Of a DNA stretch of 64,000 bases, positions 24,045 through 36,215 are shown in pieces. Source of the stretch: Craterostigma plantagineum (lineage: Eukaryota > Streptophyta > Magnoliopsida > Lamiales > Linderniaceae); contig JAPQWV010000051.1 in NCBI GenBank assembly GCA_027422505.1, positions 1,455,501-1,519,500 on the forward strand, written 5' to 3'. The position numbers and the translations under genes were made by a program. Position 1 is the first letter of the stretch; every line of letters starts with the position of its first letter. Under the pieces are notes generated by a model that was not told the origin of the DNA, made no database searches, and saw nothing but the letters and a program-made list of their open reading frames with translations.

Positions 24045-26013
24045 ATGGTTCAGATGAAAGAATTGTATCCTCTAGTGTCGTTTTTCTTGTATCGATTTTG
24101 GCTTCATTTGTGTCTACGTTTTCGTTTTTTGGTTTGTGGGTTCTCTTGTTTCTTCCCTTTTTCATCATATGCTTTGCTTGCTCATGCTTCATATTCTGTG
24201 AACGCTTTCTTGATATTCAGATTCTATAATCGAATTAAAATCTTGGGAAAGAAACTGTTAGCAGCTCATTTCTCGCGACAAAAGCTGAACTTTTTTAGGA
24301 TATGCACAGCCATTTGTGTTCCTTAACCAGTGTTCCTTTTCCAACTGGGACTAACCTTGAAAGCCGAGTAGTCATGCCTTTATCTTTGGATGAGGTAATA
24401 AAAAAAAAAAAACCGAAAAGCAGTTTGGGACTTATTACGTTTAGGCATCGTCGTCGTTGGGATGACGCTGATTTAAGGTTATCTGTGTTTGTGCTTGTGA
24501 TTATTGCAGTATCAAGTAGCTCAGATGTATATGGTAATGAAAATGCAGCAGCAGAACACCACAGGGACCGAAGGGGTTGAGGTATTGGAGAACAGACCTT
24601 TCGAAGACGAAGAGTTTGGCAAAGGTCAATACACCTTGAAAATCTACAGGTTACAGAGGTAATTAAACAAAAAAAATCTACGTTTGATGCTTCTGTGATC
24701 GATCGATCGAGTTTTCCGATTATTCGTTTTGATGCGTTCTGATTTTCCCAGCAAAGCTCCCACTTGGCTGACTAAAATCGCACCGTCCAATGCCCTCGTT
24801 ATGCAAGAAGAATCTTGGAACGCATATCCGAGGTGTAAATCTGGTATGCCTTCAACCTTAGCGTAACATCATAGTATTATTACCGCATCATTCTTTACTT
24901 CAAACGCTCAAATCGAACTTAAGTTTCCTTTTTTTTTCCATGATATTGGCACAAAATCACGACAGTTATCAAGGTAAGAACTCATTGCTCTGCCCTTACA
25001 ATTGCTCAGTATGGAGATTATGTGCTATAACTGATTATTTCGTCTTGTCCTCAGTGCCCATATTTCTCAAAGTTCATCCTTACCGTGGAGACCGTTCACA
25101 AGGCAGATAGAGGCATGTCTGAAAACGTAAGTCGTAGAGTTACATAAAAAACTTCCCTTGTGCGTCCCTTTTTTTTTCTTTACCATCGAAACATTTTGCA
25201 GGTACACGGCCTCACGAAAGAACAACTGGCGATTAGGCAAGTAGAGATGCTCGACATAGCTACAGACACCAGCGACTATTGGAGTTACATCATCGGAAGT
25301 AATAACGTAGATTTGTCTCGGTTCGAATCTGCAAATACCGGCCGTGGGCCCTTATTATACGGATGGAAGGTCAATAATATAATTCCCAAAACACTTGTTA
25401 ATCTTATGATTATCGCATATGTATTTGTTCGAAAGCTTACATTTTATTTCTTTCAGGACAGTTGTAACCCTGTAATGACGGCTTACAAGCTTGTAAAGAT
25501 AGATGCTCCTTACTGGGGCTTTGGCAGCAAGCTCGAACAAGCTCTGCTCGCGGTAATTAACTACGAAAAATAGTTTGCATTTTTCTGAAAAAATTCTTAC
25601 ACGGGTTTTTCACGCAGTGGATGCCCGTGTGAGAATTTGTTTGAAAAAAAGTTTTTTTTTTTTCAAAATGGAGTTTTTGCGGAACTATTTGCGCAGGGGG
25701 AGAGGGCGCTCTTCCTTGAGAGTCACAGAAACTGTTTTAGTTGGATCGAACAGTGGTTTGGGCTAACGGTGGAGGTGATGAGAGAGCTTGAGAGACAGAG
25801 CGACTCTGCTCTCAATAAGGTAAATAATGATGAGCGAAGATCGATTCGTTTTTTTGTTTGTTTCTTTCTTTTCTTTTCTCCAAGGTTGAAGGAAGATAAT
25901 AGTGCAATAAACGATAGTGTTCTTTGTTCTTTCTGTTGCAGAAGCTATGCCGGGGTTGTATGGAGGGAGACGAAGATGATTTAGAGGATGCCCAAAATAT
26001 TAATAGTTGCTAA
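24045..26013 (+). CDS. Phosphatidylinositol transfer protein (PITP, START-like class I fold)
   Basis: Exons 24045-24064, 24364-24394, 24510-24658, 24752-24843, 24966-24973, 25055-25126, 25202-25369, 25457-25552, 25697-25819 and 25942-26013 give 276 residues, the usual size. Signatures are MVQMKEFRVVMPLSLDEYQV at the start, VEVLENRPF, KIYRLQSKAPTWL, NAYPRCKSVIKCPYF, DYWSYIIGSNNVD, TGRGPLLYGW and the C-terminal WIEQWFG helix. The family shuttles PI and PC between membranes in the cytosol. The first exon is only 20 nt and exon 5 is an 8-nt microexon (TTATCAAG) that restores the conserved VIK. The chosen start is supported because only the 20-nt exon supplies the conserved N-terminal strand. Confidence 0.92.
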
Positions 26014-26650
26014 TTCTCTTTTCAATGAATTTTTTTTCTGTATGTATGCTCTTTTGTTTTTGTTAAGATTTTGGTCAGGCTATTCGAAATGTATGTAGTA
26101 CTTCCCAGCGAACAACGACCTATGCATCGATCGATGATGGCCTCAAGGAAAGATTGAGATTGATTTACATTGGCTTTGGAAAACTACATAGTTCGTCATT
26201 TGCCTATTTTTCGAAATACATACTATTATTGAATTGAGAATTTGTAGAACATCCCGCAAGAGCTGCAAGATTAGGAAGGACATAATTATATTTTCTCGCA
26301 ACTGTTAAGATTAAAAAAATGCCCTAGAAATCATAACGAATTTGGATACATTCAGCTTGTGAAAACCAATGAATCTGCCACGGATGGAAAACATGCAAAG
26401 GCTATCATTTCAAGTTTCTGTTACGTAAAAACAAACACTTAAATAAATTTTCAGAAGGAAAATTAGCACGAAGAGAACAAGAATATTTAATTCAAAACAC
26501 CTCAAAGAGGCCAAAACACAATTGTAAAAAACAGAGTCTGCATATGGTCATCCAAAGATACATAATTCTGTCACAATCCCATACCCTCAAACACGACAAA
26601 ATTGAAAATTTCAAAAATCACAATACCTCAGATACATTAAGATAGCTCTC
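26014..26650. other. Convergent spacer, PITP to EF1-alpha
   Basis: 3-prime regions of two convergent genes; AT-rich with no coding segment or repeat seen. Confidence 0.6.
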
Positions 26651-28085
26651 TCACTTGGCTCCCTTTTTAGCCGCAGCCTTGGTCACCTTCGCACCGCTCG
26701 GGTCCTTCTTCTCCACATTCTTAATCACACCAACAGCCACCGTCTGCCTCATATCACGCACCGCAAACCTACCCAAGGGCGGGTACTCAGAGAAAGTCTC
26801 GACCACCATAGGCTTAGTAGGAATCATCTTCACCATCCCAGCATCGCCGTTCTTCAAGAACTTGGGCTCCTTCTCAAGCTCCTTGCCCGACCTCCTATCG
26901 ATCTTAGTCAGCAGCTCGGCGAACTTCACGGCAATGTGCGACGTGTGGCAGTCGAGCACGGGCGCGTACCCGTTGCCAATCTGCCCGGGGTGGTTCATGA
27001 TGATCACCTGAGAAGTGAAGTTAGCAGCTTCCTTGGCGGGGTCGTCCTTCGAGTTCGAGGCGACGTAGCCACGCTTGAGATCCTTGACTGCAACGTTCTT
27101 CACGTTGAACCCTACGTTGTCGCCGGGGAGAGCCTCTTGGAGCGCCTCGTGGTGCATCTCGACCGACTTGACCTCGGTGGTCAGGCCCGTCGGGCCGAAG
27201 GTGACGACCATCCCGGGCTTGACCACGCCCGTCTCGACCCGACCCACGGGCACGGTGCCAATCCCGCCAATCTTGTATACGTCCTGAAGTGGGAGGCGGA
27301 GGGGCTTGTCTGAGGGCCTCTTTGGCTCCTGAATTTGGTCCAAAGCCTCGAGGAGGGTAGGGCCCTTGTACCAGTCGAGGTTGGTCGACCTCTCGATCAT
27401 GTTGTCCCCCTCGAATCCCGAGATGGGCACGAACGGGATTTTGTCGGGGTTGTAGCCCACCTTCTTCAAGTACGACGACACTTCCTTGATGATCTCGTCG
27501 TACCTTGCCTTCGAATACTTAGGGGTCGTGGCATCCATCTGCGGACAGGTTAACAAGATTTGGTACCAGAACACACAAAATAATTGCACCCCACAAACTC
27601 AAGCAAGTAAAAAGTCTTATTACCTTGTTACAGCAACAGATCATCTGCTTCACACCGAGGGTAAAGGCCAACAACGCGTGCTCGCGGGTCTGGCCATCCT
27701 TGGAAATTCCCGCCTCGAAACCACCTGTGGTTGAATCGATGATGAGAACAGCGCAATCGGCCTGAGAAGTGCCAGTGATCATGTTCTTGATGAAGTCGCG
27801 GTGGCCGGGGGCATCGATGACCGTGCAGTAGTATTTGGTGGTCTCGAACTTCCACAGGGCGATGTCGATGGTGATTCCACGCTCGCGCTCGGCCTTGAGC
27901 TTGTCGAGCACCCAGGCGTACTTGAATGACCTTTTGTTCATCTCGGCGGCTTCCTTCTCGAACCTCTCGATGACGCGCTTGTCGATTCCGCCCAATTTGT
28001 AGATCAAGTGGCCCGTGGTGGTCGACTTGCCGGAGTCGACGTGCCCGATGACGACGATGTTTATGTGAGTCTTTTCCTTACCCAT
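26651..28085 (-). CDS. EF1A: Translation elongation factor EF1-alpha
   Basis: Minus-strand exons 28085-27624 and 27538-26651 give 449 residues, full length. The P-loop GHVDSGKS is at residues 14-21, the switch DAPGHRDF follows, and the G4 motif NKMD is split by the single coding intron after NK, the position usual in plant EF1A genes. Domains 2 and 3 are intact and the C-terminus is the lysine/alanine-rich [11 protein letters not shown]. The GTP-bound protein delivers aminoacyl-tRNA to the ribosomal A site. A leader intron lies upstream. GC content is higher than in neighbours, consistent with a highly expressed gene. Opposite-strand open frames inside it are shadows. Confidence 0.97.
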
Positions 28086-28760
28086 CTTTGCAGAAGAAAC
28101 TGTGAGGACGAATGGAAGTTATCAGGACAAAAAATACAAGCAGTGAATCCATAATTCAACATATATCCTTATTTCAATCGCTGTAATGACGGAATAAAGA
28201 CGACCAAACAAAAGCAGCGAGTCAAAACCCAGGTTTGGAAAGTGATTGATACGTTTTAGAAATTATGGGTTTAACAGTTTATGAAAGGGTTTGAGAAACT
28301 ATAGCTACAAACAAGAGCTGTGTCAGACATCAAAATTATAGTAAAATAAAGCAGAAAATTTAAGAAATGAAACAGATAAACGCAGTGAAACCCAGTAGAA
28401 ACAACACATAAGTAGATCGGCACAACAGATCAACAGATCTGAATTCGAGACTAACGTCACAAATCCATTACAGAACGAAACGCATAAACACATATGGTAG
28501 CGCAGAGTAGATAATCAGTTCTCAAATCTCACATCTAACGACAAACAATTACAAAACTGAAACGAACACGTCACACCAAGTCCATACAATGAAACTCAGC
28601 AACTGAGAACATTGAAGTAAACAAAAAGAAATGTCCAACCTACGAATTTGCAGAGGCTCTGAAAGTCTCGTGAACTCTAAACTCTCGCCGCAGCTCGACT
28701 GATGCTAATGAACACGATGAGCTGGAATTAGGGGTCCTGCGCTTATTTATAGCAGACAAG
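28086..28760 (-). promoter_or_regulatory. EF1A leader intron, 5-prime UTR and TATA box
   Basis: A probable acceptor (CTCACAG) occurs just upstream of the start codon, and a donor-like AATTC|GTAGGTTGG on the minus strand at about 28645 suggests a 0.5-kb leader intron, a known feature of plant EF1A genes. A TATAAATA box on the minus strand occupies 28744-28751. An AGCCCTA motif, similar to a telo-box, lies just upstream. Confidence 0.65.
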
Positions 28761-29780
28761 CTAGGGCTCACATTGTCGAATTACCAAAGTAACCTTATAT
28801 CTAGTAACGAATTCTCGTACTCGTATTTATTACGCAATTCTAATAAATAATAAACGTTTGGTATTAATTATCCATCGAGTACAAAAAATCACTAGTATAC
28901 GGCATTAGTATGATTTAATATAAAATATATTGCTGTGATCTCTTATACTTCCATTTTCAACTGACCATAATCCTTTAATATTTTTTGCTTGTAGGTTAAG
29001 TCTATTTCTTCAGTCGTGACAGTCGTCGAGCTTGAGATTTATCATGAATGTTCGAAATCCGACGACCATGTCATTTTTAAACTTCGAATTTCAATCTTGA
29101 ACGAGTTAACTAATTCACAAGTCATAGCTTAAAAAAGGAATAGATCTAACATAAAATTTTTAAGCCGAGAGCTTAGAAAATGAGGCCTCGATTTAATTCC
29201 AATCAAATGCATGGTAATATGGTAACTTCAATATTATATTTTATCATCATTCACAAAAACACCAATGTAATCACCAATATCATTAATACGGGGTTGAGTT
29301 GAATTGAGGGATAACAAGAATCATCATCATCGTCATAACAAAGGACATTCAAATAATCACAAGAATAAAATGGGTAATGTAGTATATGGTGAATGAATGA
29401 ATCCCAACAAAGAGAAACCAAAGAGATTGTTTTAAAGATATGCGAATAGTATGAATAATTGCTAATAATTTATATGTATCGCTTTATTGCGTGTCACAGA
29501 GAGATTTTGGGAGACCAATCGGCATTGCATTTTCCTGTTGGAAGAGAATAATCAAATGTTTTTGGTAATTTCTAAAATTTTTATAATGTGTAGACTTGGC
29601 AGGTCAACTTCTAATATTAATCAAGCCGATTTTGACCCGAAAACCCGACCCAATACGCATTCATTCGTTTGCTCGTTGGGCATTGAAAAGCAGATACAAT
29701 ACAATAACGCACATAGCACTAAAATTGAGCAACATCGAAGCAAAGGAAGGAAATGGAGAGAGCAGAAAAAGAAACGCAAT
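28761..29780. other. Gene-free AT-rich spacer
   Basis: No conserved coding segment, tRNA or structured repeat seen. Short open frames near 29487-29874 lack any recognisable domain, and their last part is antisense to the exon described next. Confidence 0.5.
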
Positions 29781-29932
29781 TCAATTCTCTGGGTCGCCGT
29801 CGTTAATCAGGTCGACGGTAAACAGTCTATCAAAGAAATCTGAGTGGTTCGGCTTATCAGAGACGATGAAATGATAGCAAACTGCTTCAATAACAAAATT
29901 GATGTCACTTGGAACATACTCGGACCATTTCT
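29781..29932 (-). pseudogene. 3-prime terminal exon of unrecognised gene, cut by Copia 2
   Basis: The minus strand reads an open frame of about 50 residues, beginning KWSEYVPSDINFVIEAVCYH and ending DLINDGDPEN before a TGA at 29783-29781. The composition looks like real coding sequence, but I do not recognise the family. The Copia element inserted inside this exon: its TTTCT target duplication is part of the frame. In the right flank the minus strand has a plausible acceptor (AATAG) about 11 bases before the insertion. The segment 29823-29864 inside this exon is repeated, inverted and without mismatch, at 35016-35057. Confidence 0.5.
29823..29864. repeat. 42-bp inverted repeat, left arm
   Basis: Perfect reverse complement of 35016-35057. 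The arms lie on opposite sides of Copia 2. Confidence 0.95.
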
Positions 29933-30377
29933 TGTTGGCGTAGCAGCGGACCCGGTCGAATAATATTGCGGCTTATATTTGAACAATTAAAGATAAAAGT
30001 GGACACCGAGATTTAACGTGGAAAACCCCCAAACAAATCGGGGTAAAAACCACGGGCAAGGAAGAAGAATCCACTATAGAGGAATAATATAGGAGTTACA
30101 ACCTCTCAATCTATAAAGGAGAAAACCCTCAACCTCTCTCTTTATAGTCGGAGAAAATACCGACAAACTCTCTATTTTTTATTCTCTCTTCTCTGTATTA
30201 ATTATCTTCAGTGGGATTTCTCTCTATTTGTGTGGGATTCATCGTTGCAATCATGACCTATTTATAGGCATTATATATTGAGCATATGAGGTAATTGCTT
30301 ACCTCATTATTAATGTGAACAAGATGAAAAATCATCTCTGACCATTCAACCCACATGGGTTGAATAATATGTCGACA
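29933..30377 (-). repeat. 3-prime LTR of Copia 2 (445 bp)
   Basis: Begins TGTTGGCGTAGC and ends ATATGTCGACA on the plus strand. It has six bases (GAGATT) not present in the right copy. Confidence 0.96.
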
Positions 30378-30451
30378 ATCTCCCACTTGAAGATTTGATT
30401 GAGATCAATCGGATCTTCACACCATTCTTTCTCCCTTGCCATTCATGTTGC

Positions 30452-33400
30452 TTACGTCTCCGCTAGGCCACTCGAGGAACGACACCAAACGAACTTGTCA
30501 GTGTTGACCGCTTTCGTCAAATAATCTGCTAGATTATCTTTCGTATGAATCTTCAGCATATCTACCGTGCCCTCTTCCACTTTCTCACGAACGAAGTGAT
30601 ACTGGACTCGTATGTGTTTTGACCTGGAATGAAAAGCTGGATTCCTTGCAAGATGCAAGGCACTCTGACTGTCACAGAACAAAGGAATATTTTCCTGTCC
30701 CTGCCCGAGTTCCTCCATGATCATTTTCAACCATACTGCCTCTTTACTTGCCTGCGTAGCTGCAACATATTCAGCTTCAGTTGTTGACGTCGCGACAACG
30801 GACTGAAGTTTTGATACCCAGCTTACGGCTCCGCCAGTAAGAGTGAACACATATCCCGTAGTAGATTTGCTCTTGTCAAGATCACCTGCATAATCAGAGT
30901 CAACGTACCCTCTGACAGTAAAGTCTGCTCCTCCATAACATAATGCAACATCTGAGGTTCCTTTAATATATCGTAGGATCCTCTTCACCGCGCTCCAATG
31001 CTCTTTGCCCGGATTCGCCATGTACCGACTTACTACTCCCACTGCATGTGCAATGTCTAGTCGTGTACAAATCATTGCGAACATAAGACTTCCCACCGCT
31101 GATGCATACGGTACTCGAGACATCTCCATCTTCCCTTCTTCACTGCTAGGACTCATACTTGAGGATAATTTGAAATTAACAAGAAGTGGGGTAGAAATTG
31201 GCTTACAATCTTGCATATTGAAGCGTCGCAAGACCTTCCTCAGATAATTCTTCTGCGAAAGCCAAATCTTCTTGTTATTTCTGTCTCGGTAAATTTGCAT
31301 CCCTAGAATCTTGTTTGCTGGTCCCAAGTCCTTCATTTCAAATTCCCTAGCCAACTGTGCCTTGAGTTCTTCAACACGATCTTTATTGGGGCATGCTACC
31401 AACATGTCGTCAACATACAACAGTAATATGATAAAATCACTTTCACCAAACCTCTTGAAATATGCACAAGGGTCTGCATTTAATCTGTTGTATCCAAGGC
31501 TCATGATGAAGGAATCAAATCTCTTATACCAACACCTCCGCGCCTGTTTGAGACCGTATAGAGATTTGTTCAACCTGCAATTCTTTGTCTTCAAAACCTT
31601 CCGGTTGGAGCATATAAATCTCTTCTTCAAGATCTCCATGAAGAAAAGCCGTCTTCACATCTAGTTGCTCTAGATGTAGGTCGAATGTAGCACACATCGC
31701 CAGGAGTACCCGAACAGTCGTCAGTCGAACCACCGGTGAGAATATCTCATTGAAGTCAATGCCTTCTTTCTGAGCGTAGCCTTTAACCACCAGTCGTGCA
31801 CGAAACCGCTCCACTTGATCGTCGCTATTCCGCTTGATCTTAAAGACCCATTTATTGCCGATTGCCTTTCTTCCCTGAGGTAGTGGCACCAACTCCCAAG
31901 TCTTATTTTTCCGCAGAGCTTCCATTTCTTCTTGCATTGCCGCCAACCACTGATCTGCATCTGAACTGTTCAGTGCTTCTTGAAGAGTTGATGGCTCTCC
32001 GTCATCAGTTAGTAGACAGTATGCAACGTTGCTGTCCATAACGTAATCTTCATGCCAGGATGGTGCAGCTCTTTTGCGTGTGCCCCTTCTAGGTTCTGGT
32101 TCTAAAGATACACTTGGCCCTTCGTCGTGCTCCGGTGCTGCTTCAGAAGAATCTTGTTCGATAGACTTCCCTTTCGCCTGAATCGTCGTAGTTTCTGGGC
32201 TTTCCTTTGTAGTGCTATCATTTTCTTCGATAAGTTTATCTTCTAAGAAGATAATCTCCCTACTGATGATAACCTTGTGGGCAGTGGGATCCCACAGGCG
32301 ATACCCCTTCACACCATCAGCATACCCCAAGAACAAACACTTTCTGGACTTCGGATCCAGCTTCGTAGTTTCTTGGGCGTTGTACATCACGTACACAGGA
32401 CTTCCAAATACATGGAGTTTGGAATAATCTGCTGGCTTTCCGGTCCACATCTCCATCGGCGTCTTCTGATCAATTGCCGTTGAAGGCGATCGATTGATCA
32501 CGTAACATGCGGTGTTGACTGCTTCTGCCCAGTATGATTTATCCAGACCCGCAGCTCCCAACATGGCTCTTGTTCTTTCCAACAGAGTCCTGTTCATCCG
32601 CTCCGCCACTCCATTTTGTTGTGGAGTATAAGCCATAGTGAAGTGCCTTTTGATGCCTTCCCTCTTGCAAAAGCTATCAAATTCCTTGCCAGTATATTCT
32701 CCTCCATTATCCGTCCTCAAACATTTGATCTTCTTTCCTGTATCAAGTTCGACTCGAGCCTTGAAATTCTTGAAGGTTGCAAACACATCTCCCTTACTCT
32801 TGATGATATACACCCAACATCTCCTGGAGTAATCGTCGATGAAAGACACGAAGTACTTCCCTCCTCCTCGGGATGAAACTGGTGACTGCCATACATCAGA
32901 GTGAACCAATTCTAGAATATTGTTGCTTCTAGAATTCGATGTGTTGAATTGTAGCCTATGCTGCTTGTTTGCTACGCAATGCTCATAGAACGGTAGTGAC
33001 ACCTTCGTGAGACCCGGAAGTAGATTCTGCCCCGCAAGAATTTTCATGCCTTGTTCTGACATATGGCCAAGCTTCTGATGCCACAGCATAGTAGATCTTT
33101 CGCTTGAACCTCCTGAAGCCACAGATGCTTCCCCGTCTTGCACCGTCTCTCCCAACAGCGTATACAGATTTGAAGCAACCTTTTCACCTTTCATTATTAC
33201 AAGTGCTCCTCGGAATATCTTCATTATTCCTCCCCGAACTTTGATTTCACAGCCAAGATCATCGAGCTGTCCCACAGATAACAAATTCTTCTTGAGACCT
33301 TCCACATGCCGCACTCCTTGAATAGTGCGAACTGTACCATCGTGCAACTTCAACCTCACCGTTCCAACGCCTACGATCTTTAAGGCATTATCTTCGCAAC

Positions 33401-34334
33401 TGTACACAGATCCTCCTACGATAGGTTCGTAGTGTTTGAACCAGTCTCTTCGAGAGGTCATATGATAAGTTGCGCCCGAGTCAAGAAGCCATATCTCATC
33501 GTACGCCTTCCTGCTCTCCGTTGAGATAGCTGCTTCGCTACACAATACATCTCCGCCTGGCGCGTTTGCCAGATTTCCTTGAGGATTGGGATTCTTCAGG
33601 CTCCAACAATCCTTCTTCAAGTGACCCTTCTTTCCACAATGGTAGCATTTCATATCCTTCTTCTTACTTCTTGATTTTCCCCTGCCTTGAGTGTGACTCC
33701 CACTTGAACCACGTTCCGTTGATCTCCCTCTCATCACCGTCAAAGCTTCGACCTGTTGCGAGCTTGCTTGCTGGTCCTCCTTGTTCTTTCGCCGATTTTC
33801 TTCTTCGAGAATAGCGGCCGCGAAGTTGTTGAAGACCAGAACTTTTGCGTTGTTCGTCAAGTTGATGATGAGTTGATCATACGAATCAGGCAGACTTTGA
33901 AGTAGAATTTCCGCACGTTCTTTATCCTCCGTTTTATATCCCAACGATGTTAGCTGGGAAAATAGAGTATTCAAGACGTTGAGATGCTCCGTCACCGAAG
34001 TAGATTCAGACATTCTCAAGGTGAACAATTTTCTTTTCAAGAAAATTTTGTTGTGTAACGACGTCGGCTCGTACAGATTTGTTAGATGGTCCCAAATCTC
34101 CTTTGCCGTTTTCTTTTCTTCGACGCTAGACAATATCTCATCTGCTAGTGCCAGATGAAGATTTGCGACAGCGCTCCCGTCCATCTCGTTCCATTTTTTG
34201 TCGTCTGTCAGTGTGGCTGGTTTTCCATCGATAGCCTCCAGACAGCCGTCCTTTCGCAAGACTGCCTTTATTTTTAATTTCCACAGTGAGAAATTTCTCC
34301 CGTTGAACTTTTCAATATCGAATTTTGCCGCCAT
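30452..34334 (-). pseudogene. Copia 2 gag-pol with one frameshift
   Basis: The first open frame (34334-31524) carries gag, a CCHC knuckle (CYHCGKKGHLKKDC), the protease motif (WLLDSGATYHM), the GAG-pre-integrase segment, the integrase core (GGEYTGKEFDSFC, TPQQNGVAERMN) and the start of RT (QLDVKTAFLHGDL). The second (31639-30452) resumes in another frame with SLYGLKQA, the catalytic YVDDMLVAC and RNase H (TEAEYVAATQA, KHIRVQYHFVREK), ending ADYLTKAVNTDKF. A single frame change around 31530-31640 separates them. Apart from it, all catalytic domains look complete, so this copy was active very recently or can be mobilised in trans. Confidence 0.93.
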
Positions 34335-34517
34335 AATTTCTGCTCAGTCGTGAGCGATACCTCCGACGGGATTGCAGCAGATAATTATTGAACTCGTACC
34401 GGCTTTATCGTTACCGTAACAAAGGCAATATAATATCTATTATTTTCTGATGTGGAAGATCCACGTTAGTGGCAACCACAGAGCATACGATAAATAGATA
34501 TATAAAACCCAAGCTCG

Positions 34518-34529
34518 GCTCTGATACCA
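34518..34529 (-). other. Primer binding site of Copia 2
   Basis: TGGTATCAGAGC on the minus strand, two bases inside the 5-prime LTR; matches the initiator tRNA-Met 3-prime end. Confidence 0.93.
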
Positions 34530-34531
34530 AT

Positions 34532-34970
34532 TGTTGGCGTAGCAGCGGACCCGGTCGAATAATATTGCGGCTTATATTTGAACAATTAAAGATAAAAGTG
34601 GACACCTAACGTGGAAAACCCCCAAACAAATCGGGGTAAAAACCACGGGCAAGGAAGAAGAATCCACTATAGAGGAATAATATAGGAGTTACAACCTCTC
34701 AATCTATAAAGGAGAAAACCCTCAACCTCTCTCTTTATAGTCGGAGAAAATACCGACAAACTCTCTATTTTTTATTCTCTCTTCTCTGTATTAATTATCT
34801 TCAGTGGGATTTCTCTCTATTTGTGTGGTATTCATCGTTGCAATCATGACCTATTTATAGGCATTATATATTGAGCATATGAGGTAATTGCTTACCTCAT
34901 TATTAATGTGAACAAGATGAAAAATCATCTCTGACCATTCAACCCACATGGGTTGAATAATATGTCGACA
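34532..34970 (-). repeat. 5-prime LTR of Copia 2 (439 bp)
   Basis: Right terminal repeat, bounded by the primer site and the TTTCT target duplication. Confidence 0.96.
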
Positions 34971-35238
34971 TTTCTTTGTTCTATTGTTCGAAAGGTGTTC
35001 CTAGATGAGTTGACGGTCTCTGATAAGCCGAACCACTCAGATTTCTTTGATAGACTGCCTTAAAATCGAAGAGACATCTTCTTACATCATATAATGGATC
35101 AAAAACTTGTCTTAAAAGTACCTCACGCATCGAAGATATGAGAAGAGAAGGATTACTACAGTGGTCAATGAACTGTAATGAAGCGGTGAAATCTTCGACG
35201 CTCGATGAAGAGCAGCCATTATCACCAGATGGGGGCAT
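34971..35238 (-). pseudogene. 5-prime part of the unrecognised gene split by Copia 2
   Basis: From an ATG at 35238 the minus strand reads MPPSGDNGCSSSSVEDF and on to SLLISSMRE at about 35122, where a GTACTT donor-like site occurs; open sequence continues without obvious conservation. The acidic, serine-rich start looks like a genuine N-terminus, but I cannot assign a family. Together with the exon at 29781-29932 it forms one small minus-strand gene with Copia 2 in its last exon. The linkage of the two pieces is inferred from strand, order and the shared target duplication. Confidence 0.4.
35016..35057. repeat. 42-bp inverted repeat, right arm
   Basis: Perfect reverse complement of 29823-29864. 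On the plus strand this arm repeats the same frame (VSDKPNHSDFFDRL) that the left arm encodes on the minus strand. Confidence 0.95.
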
Positions 35239-35289
35239 TCCGATGACGGAGATGAAAAGGGAAGAACTGTTAAGATTCTTTAATTAGTA

Positions 35290-36215
35290 TTATTATATTA
35301 AGTTTTATTTATTAGTAGTTTAAGTTTGAATTTTAATTAAATTTGATTTAGATTTAGTATTTTAGATTTATTAGGAGTTTAAATATTTGTTTTAGTTGTA
35401 TATAGGCGTCAGTCTCGTAGGAAGAGGTATAGAGGTTCGGGGAAAAGGTTGGGGGCCAGAGTTTATCTCTCGGTTGGCTATTAGGAAAGCGTCTTCGTTC
35501 TTCGTTTCTTCGTTCGAGATTAATAAAATTTTATTTAGTATATTTTCGTGTCTATCATCGTCTTAACTCTAACAAATTTGTCCGACCTGTCGCGCATGGT
35601 CGTCAGTCGTTCATCGGACGGGCGTTTCGAAGGGTTAGAGAAGACCGTTGAAGCACTAAGTACGCAGATGAAGGAGGTGTTAGCACTATTAAAGGCGAAA
35701 ACCATAGAACCAGACCCGCCACCAGAACTCGTGACCATGGGGGTTACTCTCTACCGGCGATGGTCCAACGTCGTGTGGAAGTGCCATCGTTTAACGGCAC
35801 GGATCCCATGGTTGGCTGGCCCAAGCTGATCAGTATTTTTCCTCAATAAAATTCCAACGACGAGCAGTGGATCTCGTGTGCAATGATATTCATGAGGGAA
35901 CGACAACACCATGGATTCGGTGGTTATTGACGACCCAACCTAATATCACATGGGAGGTTTTCACACGCAAATTGATCGACACCTTGGACAACCAATATGC
36001 GGGTCGCCCGGTGCAACGACTCACAAGCGTTCACCAAACTGGCCCAATTGATGAATACTTTCACGACGTTATCCGCATGGTGTCGAATTTACCCGATATA
36101 TCGGCCTATCAGCACTTGGATTTCTTTCTGATGGGTATGCATACAACAATTAGAGATGAGGTTTCAATCTTATACCAACAAAAAAAGCTACACTATTATT
36201 TTCAAAAAACCTGAA
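35290..36215 (+). mobile_element. Ty3/Gypsy-like relic: LTR-like end plus truncated gag
   Basis: The stretch 35290-35572 looks like the 3-prime part of an LTR, with AT-rich sequence and a pyrimidine-rich end. It is followed by gag-like coding in two frames. 35548-35829 encodes a helical segment (FEGLEKTVEALSTQMKEVLALLK). 35867-36150 encodes a retrotransposon-gag core (WEVFTRKLIDTL, PIDEYFHDVIRMVSNLPDIS) typical of Gypsy elements. A frameshift lies at about 35830, and everything after gag is missing. A matching downstream LTR is not seen. Confidence 0.6.

Larger units (their letters stand above)
29933..34970 (-). mobile_element. Copia LTR retrotransposon 2 (Tnt1/Tork-like), full length
   Basis: 5,038-bp element with TG...CA LTRs at 29933-30377 and 34532-34970 and the target duplication TTTCT (29928-29932 and 34971-34975). 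The minus-strand primer site TGGTATCAGAGC is at 34529-34518, with a purine tract GTGGGAGAT next to the left LTR. The LTRs appear to differ by one 6-bp indel (near 30010) and one substitution (GTGGGATTC against GTGGTATTC), so the insertion is very young. Domain order gag, protease, integrase, RT, RNase H and the motif set place it near the Tnt1/Tork lineage. One frame change in RT interrupts the polyprotein. Confidence 0.96.

Noticed and set aside
23881..24192. Minus-strand open frame upstream of PITP
   Set aside because: It overlaps the PITP first exon and leader on the opposite strand and is lysine/threonine-rich without a domain.
26655..27553. Long plus-strand open frames over EF1-alpha
   Set aside because: They are antisense to a strongly conserved coding sequence with high GC content; no domain of their own.
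29487..29874. Plus-strand open frames before Copia 2
   Set aside because: No domain; the last part is antisense to the minus-strand exon that fits coding sequence better.
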